A DNA stretch of 64,000 nucleotides, taken from NCBI RefSeq assembly GCF_021155775.2, contig NC_060235.2, positions 18,121,193 through 18,185,192 of the forward strand. The letters are read 5' to 3'. Of this stretch, positions 38,898 to 52,338 are shown piece after piece. This DNA comes from Neodiprion pinetum (taxonomy: Eukaryota; Arthropoda; Insecta; Hymenoptera; Diprionidae). Both the position numbers and the translations under genes were made by a program. The stretch's first letter is position 1; every line of letters starts with the position of its first letter. Below the pieces are notes generated by a model. It ran no database searches. It had not been told where the DNA came from and saw only the letters and a program-made list of their open reading frames with translations.

Positions 38898-41800
38898 ATG
38901 ACTGTCACCTACACAGCGGAAGTTGCAACCTGTCGCGGATTTGGATGCTTCATCAAACTTTTGCTCAGGTAACTAATATTATCAAATATATTCTTTCCTC
39001 TTTGTTCTCTTAGATAGCGAAGCAAATGTTTTGCCTCTATATTTCAGATCGTTTGACTATCTCAGGGTAAAAAACGACTGATTCCATGCCTGCCACATCC
39101 TTCCTTCCTCCAGATATCGTACTCCTGTCCTTGAATTCTTTTAACCTTGATAAAAATATGCAGGTACCATTTTTTTTATCATTAATTAGCTAAGAATGTC
39201 ACTTCTTATCATGCGACAAGGTTTTTTTTCCAATAGCTTTGCTGTGTTATGTATAGTTTCTGACTTGTAATCTCGGTTTATGATGGAAGGCTGTTTATGG
39301 ACATGTATTATGATGAATTTTTTTTTTTCCTTTACGATTTATAGGTATAATAGGCGTGTAGTTATAGCCACTTTTCTTGAAAATAATAAAAAGCCGCTTT
39401 CCAAAGATATAAGTCACTTCTTACGTAATTTCTTATTTTGTTGTTTCAAACTGTTTGTTTGTTAGTTATTTTTATTTCTCTCAATATGTCATCATCGTGT
39501 TAGTCACACTTAATTCACATCGGAATTCAATCCATGTTCTTCGAAATTTTAATGTAGTCTAAGATAACAACTCGAGTGTAAAACTTGCGACACTGCATAG
39601 ATCAATAAGATTGTATCACCAATTGTCTCAAGGGTGCAATATCACTTTAGCAATCGTTAAAAATTTATCTATATGTCGGTAAAATTGGCCTGTTTATACA
39701 TGTATATTTTTTTCTTGCACAGAGATACGACAATAAAACAAAAACAAGAAATTATTACAATTAGAAAGAAAAAATTGTGTCTTTCGAATTTAATCACGCA
39801 TTTGCCTGGTCAATCAGAATTCAGCCACTTCCTTAATCTTTCTAGAACTGTATTAAATTGAGCGGTGAAAAAAAATAAAAAATTTACAACAGAATTCGTT
39901 TCTGTATCTTTCTATTAAGATATCGGATTTTTTTCAGAATTTTCCTAAACCTATGTCAGAAGTTATACACATGTCTGTTACAGCGGTAATATTTTTCAAG
40001 TTTACAACTCTGTATTAACAGGTGCCGAGCTTATATATTTTCTTTTCCAGATAAAAAATTAAGTTCAAGTAGCATATAGAATTAGAAATGAGAACACAAA
40101 TTACATGTCGCTGTTTTTGTCTGCTTAAGCTGCACTTTTTCAACTAGAAGACACAATTAAATGAAGAGATAGTCTTCCATATAATTTTTTTCAGATGGGT
40201 ATCGAAATTGGTGACAAAATCCATCCCTAAAAAAAAAACTGATTAGCGAAACTTTTCTTATGAATTTTTCAAACGTATGTTCACGAAAATGGAGAACCGT
40301 TCTAAATGAGTTAATTAATCGATTTCAATCTTCTCCACTGGTATGTTGGTAAAAAATTATGAATGTTCTTAGTGTTGAAGTCATATTGATTCAAGCTTGT
40401 GAGTCTCTTGATGAACTTATCTGATAATCTATGAATGGCATCTGTCTAAACACAACGTGCCTGATGGGTTAAGATAAGTGTGATCAAATAGGTCAGATTG
40501 TGAGAATAATCTAATACTCGAAACTCTCAATTGCAGCATGTAAAGGTTTTATCGATGGCAGATTGTAAATGAATGACTCGTGGCTGCGACTGTTTGCGAT
40601 CGGTCTGAATTTTTTGTCATCCATCTTTTAAGAATCACCCTATCTTGAGCTAGTCATTTCATGCCAGCACAGCTGTTTTTCACTATAAAAGGTGACTCCC
40701 AGAACTTTTCCTGATTGTGAGTCGGAATAACTGATCAATGATCAACTTGTAGGAACTTTGTCGTGCGATTTCTGTGAAGCGGCGTACTTATTTACAGAGT
40801 TAGTCATTAGACATTATTATTCAAAAAGTCTTTCACTATTATTCTCAGTGGTCCCACATTTTGACATATACATATGTACATACGTGATGCGATAATTTAC
40901 TTATTGCGATTACTTTAGTCGGCATTTTTTCACTCTCTTTTGAACACGAACGTTCAACAAAGCTTACTAATTTCTCAACAGGGCATACATGATGTGACAA
41001 GGAAATGTGATACGTGTTCTGGCATTACCGATACACCGATTTTATTAATACCGTAGTGTAATCATAATGATTTACGTTTTGGAATAATCGTTATTTCGTA
41101 ATTTTAGAAACATCTGAAATGCAGTAAATTATAATGAGGCAAAAGAATTTTGTTGTTTCATTACACCGATATTATTAACTTCAGCCTCATATTTATTCGA
41201 AAGTAAATCACCGTTTACTTTGCACTCCGTATGGTTATTTGAACCACGTCAGTGTCCGATAATAACGGTATCATCATTTCCTCGCAATTACTTCAAAAGC
41301 GTTGTCTGTTTTGTTTGAGTGAAGAACGGAAAAATGCAGCCGGTAGAGATTGTAACGCTTTACTCGAAAGTTAATTATTCAAATTGGAGTCATCATTCTA
41401 ACGAAAGAATTTTCGTCAAATAATTCCACCAACATTTTTTTTTCCTCCTTTTTAATGAAAGAAATTTTACTCTACTTTCTCCTTTTCTTTTAGAATGTCT
41501 CACAAAATGTTATATTCCTTTTTACTAGTGATGATAATGAATGATGTAATGACTATAAATGATACTTATTCATACGATACTACTATTTATGCCTGTAAAG
41601 TCAATTAATAATTGATACTGATTATTCGTGTATTTCAACTACCCGGGACAATCTTGGTCCGGTTCTGTCCCGCTTTACTAGTACATTTTTTTATCTTGCA
41701 TGTGACCAAAATGACCACATTACAATACCACTTTTCTTAATAGAGATTTTGAACCGAGATAAGTGATCCTTGGCGGCTGTTGGCGATCCAATATAAAAGC

Positions 41801-44800
41801 TATTTCCTGTAATCTCGCCTGTGAGTCAACTGTCTAGCAAAAAATCCATGTAAAAAGATTGCCCAAAGCCGATTGGCAGTATTATAAAGAAGATTGTAAA
41901 TGAGGTAATATGCTATCGAGTCCAAAGTTCAAAGGTCGCACAATTTGTTGTACACTTACTACGTAAATTTCAATACTCGCAATGTATTGGCAGAAAATAA
42001 CAATTCATTATTTGGGAATGACTTGTTTTAAGAATAGACACATTCCGAAAAAAAATTTACAACACCATGAATTACGTGTCTAGTTAGAACGTCCATTGTT
42101 TGCGATATCTTTTTATTGCCTGTAGTTGACATATAAATGTAATAAAAGAAAAGGAACGAGCAGTTTTTTTTTTTTTTTTTTACTTCTACCTCTATTGTCA
42201 AAAATAGAATCTTTTTGATAGCCTCGTTACCGTCGCTTTAATTTCCAACTTGTGGATTCTGTTTTATTACAGTCTCTACTCACATAACCGGATACACTCA
42301 GCGGGACTGATAAATAGCTTATCTCGATCAACTCATCATTGTCAAAGATAGGACTGTACGCATTGAGGCGTGTGCTAGACATCGTCACTGATTATTGCAC
42401 AATCTAGTCCCGTTATTATACTTACCACTTAACGTTACAGAGGTTTGTTATTTTTTCGAATTAACACCTCTCCCAATAAAGACAGAAATACGATGTGTGA
42501 CGTCAAAATGTTGTTACTAATTTCTAATCCTTGTTATAAACACGTACATGAAACTTGTAAAAATCGTTATTTCGTTTTTCACATATTAGATGGCGAGCCA
42601 GCGTTTACAAATTGGTGTGGTTCGACTTAGCTGCTTTTTTAATACTGAACTATGCTATTACGGGCATACATCGTTTTCTCCTGGATGACGTGCAAAAAGG
42701 ACACTTTAAGGCAGTTGTCGAGTATTGCAAGGCGTACAGCGACAAAATTCCACTGTCTTTCGTACTCGGTTTCTACGTCAGTATCGTCATGACCAGGTGG
42801 TGGAATCAGTACATGATTATTCCTTGGCCCGACTCTATTGCAGTTTTTGTTTCTGCAACTATTCACGGCCAAGATGAACGCGGAAGACTTATGCGGCGTA
42901 CCATTGTGAGGTACGGTAACCAGGTAGACAATAATTAATTACCGAAACTAACAAGCGGGATAGTGAAGATGGTTTTTATACTGATTTTAAGGTATATTAA
43001 GTTTTCTGTTTCGGATGTACCAAAGTTATAGTCCAGTCAAAGAGCTGTCCAGACAGAAATATGAAGTAAAAACATTTGAAAATGCAACTGAAGTTAATTG
43101 ACTTGAATTTTGTTGAAACAGTATTCCCTTCTTGCAGATGAAATTAAAAAAGCATGAATTTGAACTGCAATTTAAAAAATACTGCATATAACTGAATAGC
43201 ATAATTATCGCATCATTTGACCGATTTCAATGAACTAGAGCTGATTTTGACCTTAAATGATTTCTCTACAAACCAACAAAGTCATATTTTCTACTTCACT
43301 TATCAGTTGATCGATAAAACATGATCAGTGAAATAATTACAAGTGATGAATAGTAAACCAAAAGAAATCCTGAAACTTTATCGAATATCCGACTTTGTAC
43401 ATTATTAAAGAATTCATTTACGAACAGAACGAGCCCTAGTTCATTAAAATCGATGAAACGGTGCAATTTTTTCATCATAGAAACAATTCACTAATGTTAG
43501 CTCTTCAAAGTCATCAATAATTGTCCTATCGTCACTAAATTTTATGATTTTCTAATTTTTTCTGTACGAATGGAATATTGTTTGAACCAAATTCAGTTTG
43601 ATTAACTTCAGGTGCACTTTTAAACCTATTTTACATGACAAGCCTGGCTGGACGGTTTTTGACTGAACTGTATGTTTGGTTATTTCTTGAACACGAGGTA
43701 ATTCATTTATTGACTTATTTATTTGCGGCTTACCCCTTTACTAATATCAAGAGAAAATAACACAACAATCACTCCCGATTACATTTCATATACTAATGTT
43801 GCTCTACTTTACTCTTTCTTTCAGATACGTCTGCGTTTGCTTGACTTTAGTGCTTACCAACATATCGCCTAGAGTTAAAAAGCGATTTCCAACATTGGAA
43901 CACTTTGTTGACGCTGGTTTACTGCTCGAAAATGAATTGTCGATATTCCAAAGCCTTAACGCCAAGTTTCCAAAGCCTGGCAAACACTGGTTACCTATAG
44001 TATGGGCCTCAAGCATCGTTACTCGTGCTCGAAAAGAGGGCAGAGTGCGTGATGATTTTGCTGTGAAAACTTTGATCGACGAGTTGAACAAGTTTCGAGG
44101 AAACGCCGGAAGGCTCATACATTATGACATGATCAGTGTGCCTCTGGTCTACACTCAAGTCGTCACACTGGCAGTATACTCATACTTTTTGACCTGTATC
44201 ATGGGAAGGCAATGGACAGGTGATTTGTCAGCGGAAGCAATCGACTTGTATTTTCCCTTCTTCACGACTCTTGAATTTCTATTCTACATGGGGTGGTTGA
44301 AAGTAGCCGAAACTTTGATAAATCCTTTTGGCGAGGACGACGACGACTTTGAAGTTAACTGGATAATAGACAGAAATTTACAGGTAATATTACCTGCTTT
44401 CATACATCGTTCATTTCACGTCATGCGAGTGAATAGTCAAATTTTTCATTTACATCGAATTACAGGTGAGCTATCTGATTGTCGATGAAATGCATCACGA
44501 ACATCCGGAACTTATTCGCGATCAATATTGGGATGAAGTATTCCCAATGGAATTGCCCTACACAGCGGCTGCACAGCCTTTCCGAGAAGAACATCCTGAG
44601 TCTTCAACCGCCGGTATTCAACTCTCCGCTGCTCAGCAAGAATTGCAGCCATCATCGGTCAGGATTGAAGATCTGGCACCGGAGTACAATACCAAATTTC
44701 ACAATGATCTAGCAGACGACGCTGCATCGGGTATACACTTTACTGCAGGTGGAAAAATGTCAAGGTAATTTTATGTCAGCTACTTAACGGAAGGCTTTTT

Positions 44801-46408
44801 TCGTTATCATCAATTTGAACGAAATTTGTGAAATTAAGAAAACGATTCAGTTTCAAACAATCTGGAGTACAATATTAATGAAAAGAATTATTGCACAGTT
44901 TGAATTTAGATGTTTATCATTCAATAATCACTCATTGTTTGTCTCCTCTTTTTTTTATTTTGCACACTGCACTCACGCAGCCCAAACTGGCTGATGGATT
45001 ATTTTTACAACGGATTGTAAGTTCTTTTCTTGCAAAAAAAAACTTAATACACTGTAATTCGATGTTGTACTGTTCCGTTAGCTAACGCTTAATCATGTTT
45101 CATTCAATTATTACCTGCTCTTGATTTTCATCTTATACAATTTGTTTGAACAATATAACGTATGTGATTGGCAGTTCCCTAGGCTGTGTAACATTTTTTG
45201 TACAATTATTGGCAACTTAAATTCTGCGTTAAAAACATCAAGCGGATTTTCAAATTAATTTTCTACAGTCTGGACCGACTTGATGTCAATAGAAATATTC
45301 TACTTTTGTACTAGATTACTATTATTGTGCATCCGTGTATATGCGGTGTAAATTGATCAAAAATGATATAGCTGTGTATCATGTCTGAAGAAAAATTTAT
45401 TCCATTTCTTTCCTTTCTTTATTTTCAATTACTTCACCTGCGCAGAAGTGGAAGCAGAGTCAGTACCAGAGAGCGCAGATTCAGCGGGGGATCAACACCT
45501 AGTAATATTGGCGGTTCGCTCACGAGAGTAAACAGCGTAACTAACGTTCTACGGAGGCTTTTCAGTAGGGAAGATAGACCCGACGGTAATAAAGTAAACG
45601 ACGATACCAGGACGCCAGGAAAAATTCCAAATTCAAACTCAACAGCTTCTTTGCAGCAGTCTCGATTTGCCGGTATGAAACAATTTTTTATCCTACCAAA
45701 ATGCTTGGAAATCCCAAATAAATTTCAACCAATAACTAACCGCTGACTGTTGCTTCTAGGTGGCGGATCGATGAGAATTGGAGTAATCGAGGAGGTTGAT
45801 GAACAGATGACCATGACGTCGATGCGGCCGGAGACTAGGCCTCACGTTCAAAGCATTTTCCCACAGGGCGCACCACCTCCTTCTGCTCCTATGAACGTCC
45901 CGGGAACAGTTTCCCCAATGAATGGTCGAAATGGTGGCGAAATTCTATCAACGAGCGCGCCTGCTGCGGCGATCAGACTTCCCAGTGCGCCAAGGTATTG
46001 AGTTGAACTGATTCTCATAATCTGATATGACAAAGGGCAGTTCTGTTATTTTCCTTCCCTTCCATTTTCAGAACCCAACGCAGTACGCAATCGGCTCGAT
46101 CAAGTGCTGCCTTCGAATCTGCCCCAGGCTTTGAAATGGGACCTGTGATCGATATAGATAATATTAGCATGAGTAGTACAAGCACGATGAATTCGGATGA
46201 CGAATTTTTAAAGCTTAAAACTGAAAGGGAGAAACAACGGCGGGAAAAAGCGGTTTTAAAGCTTGCACGAAGCATTAGCGCCCAGACGCAGATAAATCAC
46301 GGTGGAAATCTTAATGCGAGCGATTCAGAGGCTCTTTTAACGGAGCTCACACAGTCCTCTCGTATTTCGATTAGGCCTAGGAACGATAATAACACCGATC
46401 ACGTTTAG
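38898..46408 (+). CDS. Best1: bestrophin, Ca2+-activated chloride channel
   Basis: Seven exons (38898-38968, 42590-42910, 43825-44383, 44466-44764, 45446-45672, 45760-45994, 46072-46408) join in phase to 682 residues. Bestrophins are pentameric membrane anion channels gated by calcium. The start MTVTYTAEVATCRGFGCF is the family N terminus. The pore-neck signature FVLGFYVSIVMTRWWNQY lies near residues 79-96, and the calcium-clasp acidic run NPFGEDDDDFE near 297-307, as in vertebrate bestrophins. PLVYTQVVTLAVYSYFLTC is a conserved membrane segment. The Ser/Arg/Pro-rich C-terminal tail (about residues 418-682) is of the kind that varies between species. The donor of exon 2 is at GTGAG/GTACGG; the apparent downstream site at CAG/GTAGAC breaks the frame. 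Exon 1 is followed by a 3.6-kb intron. The exact paralogue (Best1 rather than another insect bestrophin) is my best guess from overall resemblance. Confidence 0.93.
38969..42589 (+). other. first intron of bestrophin, 3.6 kb
   Basis: The intron has a GTAACT donor and an ACATATTAG acceptor. It is AT-rich with a poly-T run at about 42163-42180. I see no embedded gene, tRNA or recognisable transposon. A large first intron in a channel gene is a usual place for enhancers, but none can be read directly. Confidence 0.6.
44981..45016 (+). other. possible 36-nt cassette exon of bestrophin
   Basis: Between annotated exons 4 and 5, a pyrimidine-rich acceptor (CACTCACGCAG) and a consensus donor (GTAAGT) bracket exactly 36 nt with no stop in the phase set by the neighbours. 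Inclusion would insert about 12 residues (SPNWLMDYFYNG) into the cytoplasmic tail without shifting the frame. Splice strength and phase support it; there is no transcript evidence in hand. Confidence 0.4.
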
Positions 46409-49248
46409 CGCACGAAATAACTTAGGTGAATTCTTTTCTCTTTCTTTATCTTCGTCTATATTGTGTTACATTTCATCGTATGCGCGTTAAACGATCTGCA
46501 CTTCAAGTGGAATTCTCCCACTATAGATAGTTAACAGTGATGACACGAAATTCATGAGGTGGCTCGATTTTTCCAGAATAATGTTTTATCGTACAACACT
46601 GGTGCGTTTTTTAGTCTTTTTGTCATGTATATTACCGTCGTAAAGACACACTTGTCACTGCTCAATATTCGACACACGTATTACATTTCCGTAATACATA
46701 ATGTTGTTACTATATGACGAAATCAGTATAAAAAGAATTGTTTTAAATATATATTCTAATCACATACAAACACACATGAGGTAAGCAATTCCATGCAAAG
46801 TCAAACTGTACTTAGAGAATTTTTATAGTGAGTAATGTTTACTACTCAATTCACAACATGTTTTGTTGTTTTTTACTATTGTCTTATTTTTAATGCAACG
46901 AGACGCGATAATTTTATCGCACTTGTAAATATTAGTTGAAATTCAACAACTTTAGTATCTTGTATAACTATCTAGATGTAGTTATTTAGAATTTAGTAAT
47001 TCAAGTTTGTATTTAAAAATCAACACAAGTTAGAGAAGCTTCAATGATCGATTAAACTAGTTAGGTTATTTTAATGATTTTGATTGATAACATTAGACGC
47101 TTAACTAAATCGAATAATACCTGGGTTGTGGTCGGCTAAGTTTATTATATTTTCTTTAATTTTAATATGCATATTATTTATATCCACGAGTAACGAGATA
47201 TATTAAACGTCGTTGATGTATTATTTATTATTACTAATATTATTATTGTTATTATGGTTATTTTTATAATTTTTAAAGAACAAACAAGTGGTCATAGGCT
47301 AAAGGTGCTTTATATTTTGTTTCGTTTGTTTCATATCGCATTTTGCGATAAATATTTATAAACGCATGAAAAATTCGAAACGATATAGATCTTTTGATAT
47401 GGTCGAAGTATTATCTTACACGTACCTACTAATGTGTTTTTCGAATCATTCGCTGTTAGATACAATTGTCTGAAGATGATAACACTCTTAATAATAAACC
47501 ACCAATCTTGTGTGGCGTAGTTGTTCGCATTATTATTGTTATGAGTGTTATTATTTTTTTCTTTTAATTTTTTGTGAAATGGCGAGAGATAAGACATCAA
47601 AGTTAATTATTCGGTAATCAACAATTGTAACCAAATCCTTGCATTCGGAATCCAACTTATGAAAGTGAATGAAAGTAAAATTTGCCTCTGCACTTTTTCA
47701 TTGCACTGTACAAATATTTAGGAAGTCTAAAATACATACCATTGTAGCGAAATTACGAAAAAATAGGAACAACACTTTTACCTGCACGGTGCAATTTTAC
47801 TAGCCACGTATTTAAGTACGAAATAAATTAATCGTTTTAACCTTATTATGTCACATATTGGCATATTTTCGGGTGCCTTTACGCTGTGCCTACGTTTTAA
47901 GTACGGAAAGTTTTAGGCGACCCATTAGCTTGTTATTCACACTATGCTCAAATTCACGCAATGCTCAAATTTCAAAAACTTATACTTACGTATATCCCCG
48001 CAATCGGAAAAGAATAGAAACGGATTGAGAATTTCAATACGATCTATTGCGATTTCTTTATCTAAACGGATGTTTCGTATTCTTCGAGAAGAATTAATTC
48101 GGATAGAAAGAATTGAATCGGATTGATAATTGTCATCCCTTATTCTAAATAAATAATTGAAACGAACAAGCTATTAGAGGTGGCATTGTCGCGAATATGA
48201 CGGGATAGGAGAGAACAGATAAAATCGAATAGAAACGAATAAACAGATTAAAACGAACAGTGGCTCATTGGAATAACTCATGCTTAATTCGGAAACTTGA
48301 AGAAATGGGATTCATAATTCTGCTAATCGTTCCGTTTCTATTCTTTTCCGATTGTTGGGATTCACGAACGAGTATTGAAATCTGCTAACATTCCGACAAT
48401 AATATGTTCTCTCCACATTTAAATAACAAAACCGCAAATTGCTCTTTGTAATATATTTATATTACGTATATTCAATACCCTTTGCTACGATATTGTACTT
48501 AAGTAATTATGTATAACATAGATAATCTAATTAAGGTTTGGAAAGTTGAGGGAAAAAGTGTGTATATTACACCAGTCACTGATTAGTATGCAATTAGTTA
48601 TACGTATTTTGTTTGTTTTACCATTCTATAAAATGTGTATCGTTCGATTGCAACGATGCGTTAAATACAGAATAATGCGGCTAGCTTAAGCTACATATAA
48701 TAGGAAACAAGTACTGAACGAATATAAACTCTTTTCTATTGGTTTTTCTGTACATAAAAAATTGTCATTTAATATAGGCTCGCAGTCTCGATATGATTCA
48801 AATTTATCTTGTACGTCAATATTTTTAATTAGTAATTCTCGTTTGCCATCCAAAGATTCCAAGGGATGATTACCTGGTGCTTGACTTGTGCATTGGGTTA
48901 CGCATCAATTATCATTGTTTACCAGTATTACTGTTTTACTAACCTATGTCAAATCGCTTCTGCGTGTATAATAAGCAATAAGGATTTCTTCAAGGTTTAA
49001 AAGACGATCAAAAATTTCTTGTAAGTTTTCGGAAGTTGAGGTATATTACAAGGAAACAAAAATCTTCAAAGAACGTGTTTTATTGATAATACAGACAGAT
49101 GGAAAGAATGAAAGATAATAATAAAATGTGTAGTTATTGAATGGATAACAACTTTGATAACGATATAAAATAAGTAATCTCTCGAAGTGAATGAAAAATA
49201 AATTTAGAGTAACGGAAAAGTAAATTTGAAGTGATTTTTCCTAATTTA
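46409..49248. other. 3' flanks of bestrophin and HEMK1
   Basis: The two genes converge on this 2.8-kb AT-rich stretch. It contains 3' untranslated sequence, a fold-back repeat at 47996-48359 and an AATAAA-type signal for the minus strand near 49078-49085 that could end HEMK1. No further coding exon is visible. Confidence 0.55.
47996..48359. repeat. inverted repeat F, 364 bp, with a perfect 24-bp core
   Basis: Near the left end CAATCGGAAAAGAATAGAAA continues to CGGA; the same 24 bases lie inverted near the right end (about 48335-48357). The termini read CCCCG and TGGGA. Related GAATAGAAACG motifs also occur in the interior. It encodes no protein and may be a short non-autonomous element; no target duplication is obvious. 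Confidence 0.6.
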
Positions 49249-51028
49249 TCAATCTAATTTTGATAATTCAACAAACCTATCATTGTTGCAGTAATCTTTG
49301 TACGTGTGTTCGAACTTTAGTTTTAAATCTGTATATTTTTTGGTGAAGAATTCAATGTATTCCGGATGCGTAGGATCGACTTCCATGAACAGCAAACCTC
49401 TGGGAATCAATGCTTTTGATGCATATCTCAGGACTGCTTTTATCAAGCTTAAACCATCCTTGCCTCCATCTAAAGCCCTGAGATCTTCATATCTAATGAA
49501 AATAAATTAAAAACAGAAAGATCATTTATAATAGGACATTACTTCAATTTCTATTCACCGACGAGTTAAATCACGTTAAGATCACAGTGGATTTTTTACA
49601 TTTTTATTTCCGGTGCTAATTCCATTAATTTTTCAGTCGGTATGTATGGCGGATTGCTGATAATTATATCGAACTGTTGCTTGTCAAAATCAACACCCGC
49701 ATGAGAGTCATTTAGTGATTTTATTGTACCATTCTCCCTAAGAGCCGCGTTTACGATTCTCAACTTGTCCTGTATTCCTAAAATCTCTGCATTTTGCCTG
49801 GTCAATTCGCAAGCGTATAAACTTTTGTCTACAGATGTGCACTGAATCTGAAAATGAATTAAAAGGCAAGTTGGTAAATTTGACATGGAGATAATCAATT
49901 GATGACCGTTATAAATCCAACAACAGGGCTATAAATAGAAAACTTTGCAACAGATGAAAAGGGTAACTTTTTCAGTTCAGAAAGTGTTTATAATAAACCA
50001 GACATTAAATAAATGAAAAATAAAGTTTTTAAAGCTGTCAAAATTGCAAGGAATGCGGAAAAAGGAATCAAGAAGTGAAACTTTATTGCCTGTGACGTTG
50101 CTATCTGGTTGCTCGAGTGAACCAAAGCTAAAGAGATAGCTCCAGAGCCACAGCCGATATCCAGCACTATGTAATGACTATTCTTAGCTTCCGCCATTCT
50201 CCTGAGTGCAATGTCAACCAGAATTTCGGTTTCTGGTCGTGGTATGAAGACGGGAGGGACCAGTTTCAGCGTAATATCTCTGAAATCCCATTCGCCGATG
50301 ATGTACTGCACAGGCATTCTGAAAAATTTTGTGGACTGCTGAAAAATATGCGACATAGAATAAGGTTGAAGATGAAATACTGCATCAACGAGAACTGCGC
50401 ACCTTGACATTCTGCACTGACAGAGAGATTGAAGCTTGGTTATTTGGTCTAAGGATAGCCGCTGCTCCGGCGCATCAGCCAAGTCCATGGTCTGAATCAC
50501 GGTGTTGGAACTGTAACGCTGGATGTCAGATTCTTTCTTAGAATACAAGAGATACACCCCCCGCCCTTATACACTATGAATAAATCTGGGATTATAAATT
50601 TTAAAAGTGTTTTTTCTCCCATTTTACTTTGATGTTATTTGTAATCCTGGTTCGCAATTACAGACTGATTGATCACAGATTCTCAGGCTTGCTGATGCAT
50701 TGCTCCTATGTGTAAGTATTCCCCTTAACGGACGCGAAAAAATTTAATGAGCATTTTCTATGAGTCTCAGACATACCTTTTTTGAGCCGAGTACGTGAGT
50801 GAGAATATGTTCGATTGATTCAACAGGTTCTGAAATACCCTCATTTTCAAACCGGTTACTCCAATATTTGACTATTTCACAAATCGTATCAGGCTCACCC
50901 TCGTTGATCCTTGTGCTAAAATATTTTAGCCCATTAGCCAACTCTTCTCTCCCTATCCTTACGGTACAAGTTTTGCAACCCGATAATATCGACCCCCTAC
51001 AAACTCGCAACATTTTTAATGCCATCAT
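49249..51028 (-). CDS. HEMK1: HemK-type protein-(glutamine-N5) methyltransferase, mitochondrial
   Basis: Five exons are proposed: 50777-51028, 50403-50518, 50090-50318, 49600-49847 and 49249-49492, giving about 362 residues. HEMK1 methylates the glutamine of the GGQ motif in mitochondrial release factors. The S-adenosylmethionine motif DIGCGSG lies near residues 176-182 and the catalytic NPPY near 264-267. MPVQYIIGEWDF and VFIPRPETEILV are strongly conserved in the family. The start MMALKMLRV is basic and hydrophobic, as expected for mitochondrial import; an in-frame ATG further upstream (51109) is possible. The second exon could begin 18 bp earlier (50536) in the same frame. The third intron (49848-50089) appears to use a GC donor (TCACAG/GCAATA), since no GT site keeps the frame. 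TDO lies divergently about 1.3 kb away. Confidence 0.9.
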
Positions 51029-52338
51029 TGTTTTAATGATGCAAATTTTAACAATCCTCTTTTCTCCACTTCGGTTTATATCACATACGGGCGCATGAAT
51101 ATAATTCAACTTAGTCGTCGCCAGATGACGCTATTTGCATATTTACATTACGCCTACAAAACTTTACAAAAATTTCTTATGTGATATCCGCGTTGCGGAG
51201 AAGCCGGCGTGTTGAAAAAAAATCAATAAATAGAATCGGGTTGCAGGTAACGAGGCGCATAGCCACTGAGAGGGGATGATTTTTTTTCGAAGCTGTGGCT
51301 TTGATACATTTGAGTTTCAATTGTCGGATACGAACTAGCCCAACGAACTTACTTAATTATAAATCAATTATTTCTGATCTACAGTATCAATGACTTTTGA
51401 GTTATCGCTTTTATGGAAGAACGATTATAATGTATTCTGTGTTCGACAAGTTTGGGCTCAGGACTTTTACGAAACTCGCAAGATCTGGTGGTATAAACGG
51501 GTAGACAATAATCTGGGTGGATGAATTATCAATCCGACATGAATTAGCTTTAATTATTATACTACGAATTAAAAATGTACAGATTTAAGGCTGATTACGA
51601 GCATATTATATAGAGAGATAATATTAGCTGCGAAATTTTTGCGTCATATCAACATATTCTACATTGAGTTATTTACGTTTATTAATGATAAATTTATCAT
51701 TCTTGTTACCATTTTTATCAGTGCGCGAATATTTATGAAAGGAAAGAGTGACATTGATAGTAGCGGTTTCGACACTGATATATCTCGTAATTATTTGTAG
51801 TGGAGCGTGTGTGTAAGAAACTGAGAACTTATACGAAAGCGAAGTCGATGACAGAGTTCGATAATTCTCTCCTCTGAGGTTCTTTGCTCATAAAGGGAGC
51901 CAACCATAGCTCCTCGGAGCTCACGTGTCAGTCGCCGAGTGACCGTCAACAAAACGAGATCATTTTCCTTCTCTACATATTGAGACATAAAAGTAAATTC
52001 GTTTTATCAAATTTATCGTCTGCAACGCGTAGATTTAATTTCGTTATACACGTGAATTGAGTAAAACGTACCATCTAATTTCTATTCACTCGTTTATTTT
52101 GTTCTCTTTGTGTATAATCATAGTTTACCAATAACAAAATTTCACGGAAGTTGACTTTCAATTACTTCTCACATTACACTCATTCGTATTTGAATTATTC
52201 ATTTTATCGTAGGCGATTATTTTTATTCCCTTTTGAATTTTATTAATCAATTATACGAAATTCAATACACATTATCTGTTTTCTCTCGCGTTAGGCCTTG
52301 GTGAATATACAGAACGCCGAAAGAGATTTGCCTGAGCG
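51029..52338. other. divergent upstream region of HEMK1 and TDO
   Basis: This 1.3-kb stretch separates two divergent start codons and should hold both promoters. A minus-strand frame at 51791-51988 (65 codons, starting MSQYVEKENDL) has an unbiased composition but no recognisable family, so I do not call it a gene. I see no repeat element. Confidence 0.5.

Noticed and set aside
42901..42938. Donor at CAG/GTAGAC for bestrophin exon 2
   Set aside because: It puts the next exon out of frame with an early stop; the upstream GTGAG/GTACGG donor gives the conserved junction.
49298..49510. Plus-strand frames opposite HEMK1, Vps36, TDO and cathepsin exons
   Set aside because: They are antisense shadows of well-supported exons.
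51791..51988. 65-codon minus-strand frame upstream of TDO
   Set aside because: Composition is protein-like, but there is no family match, and no promoter or splice evidence; kept only as a remark.
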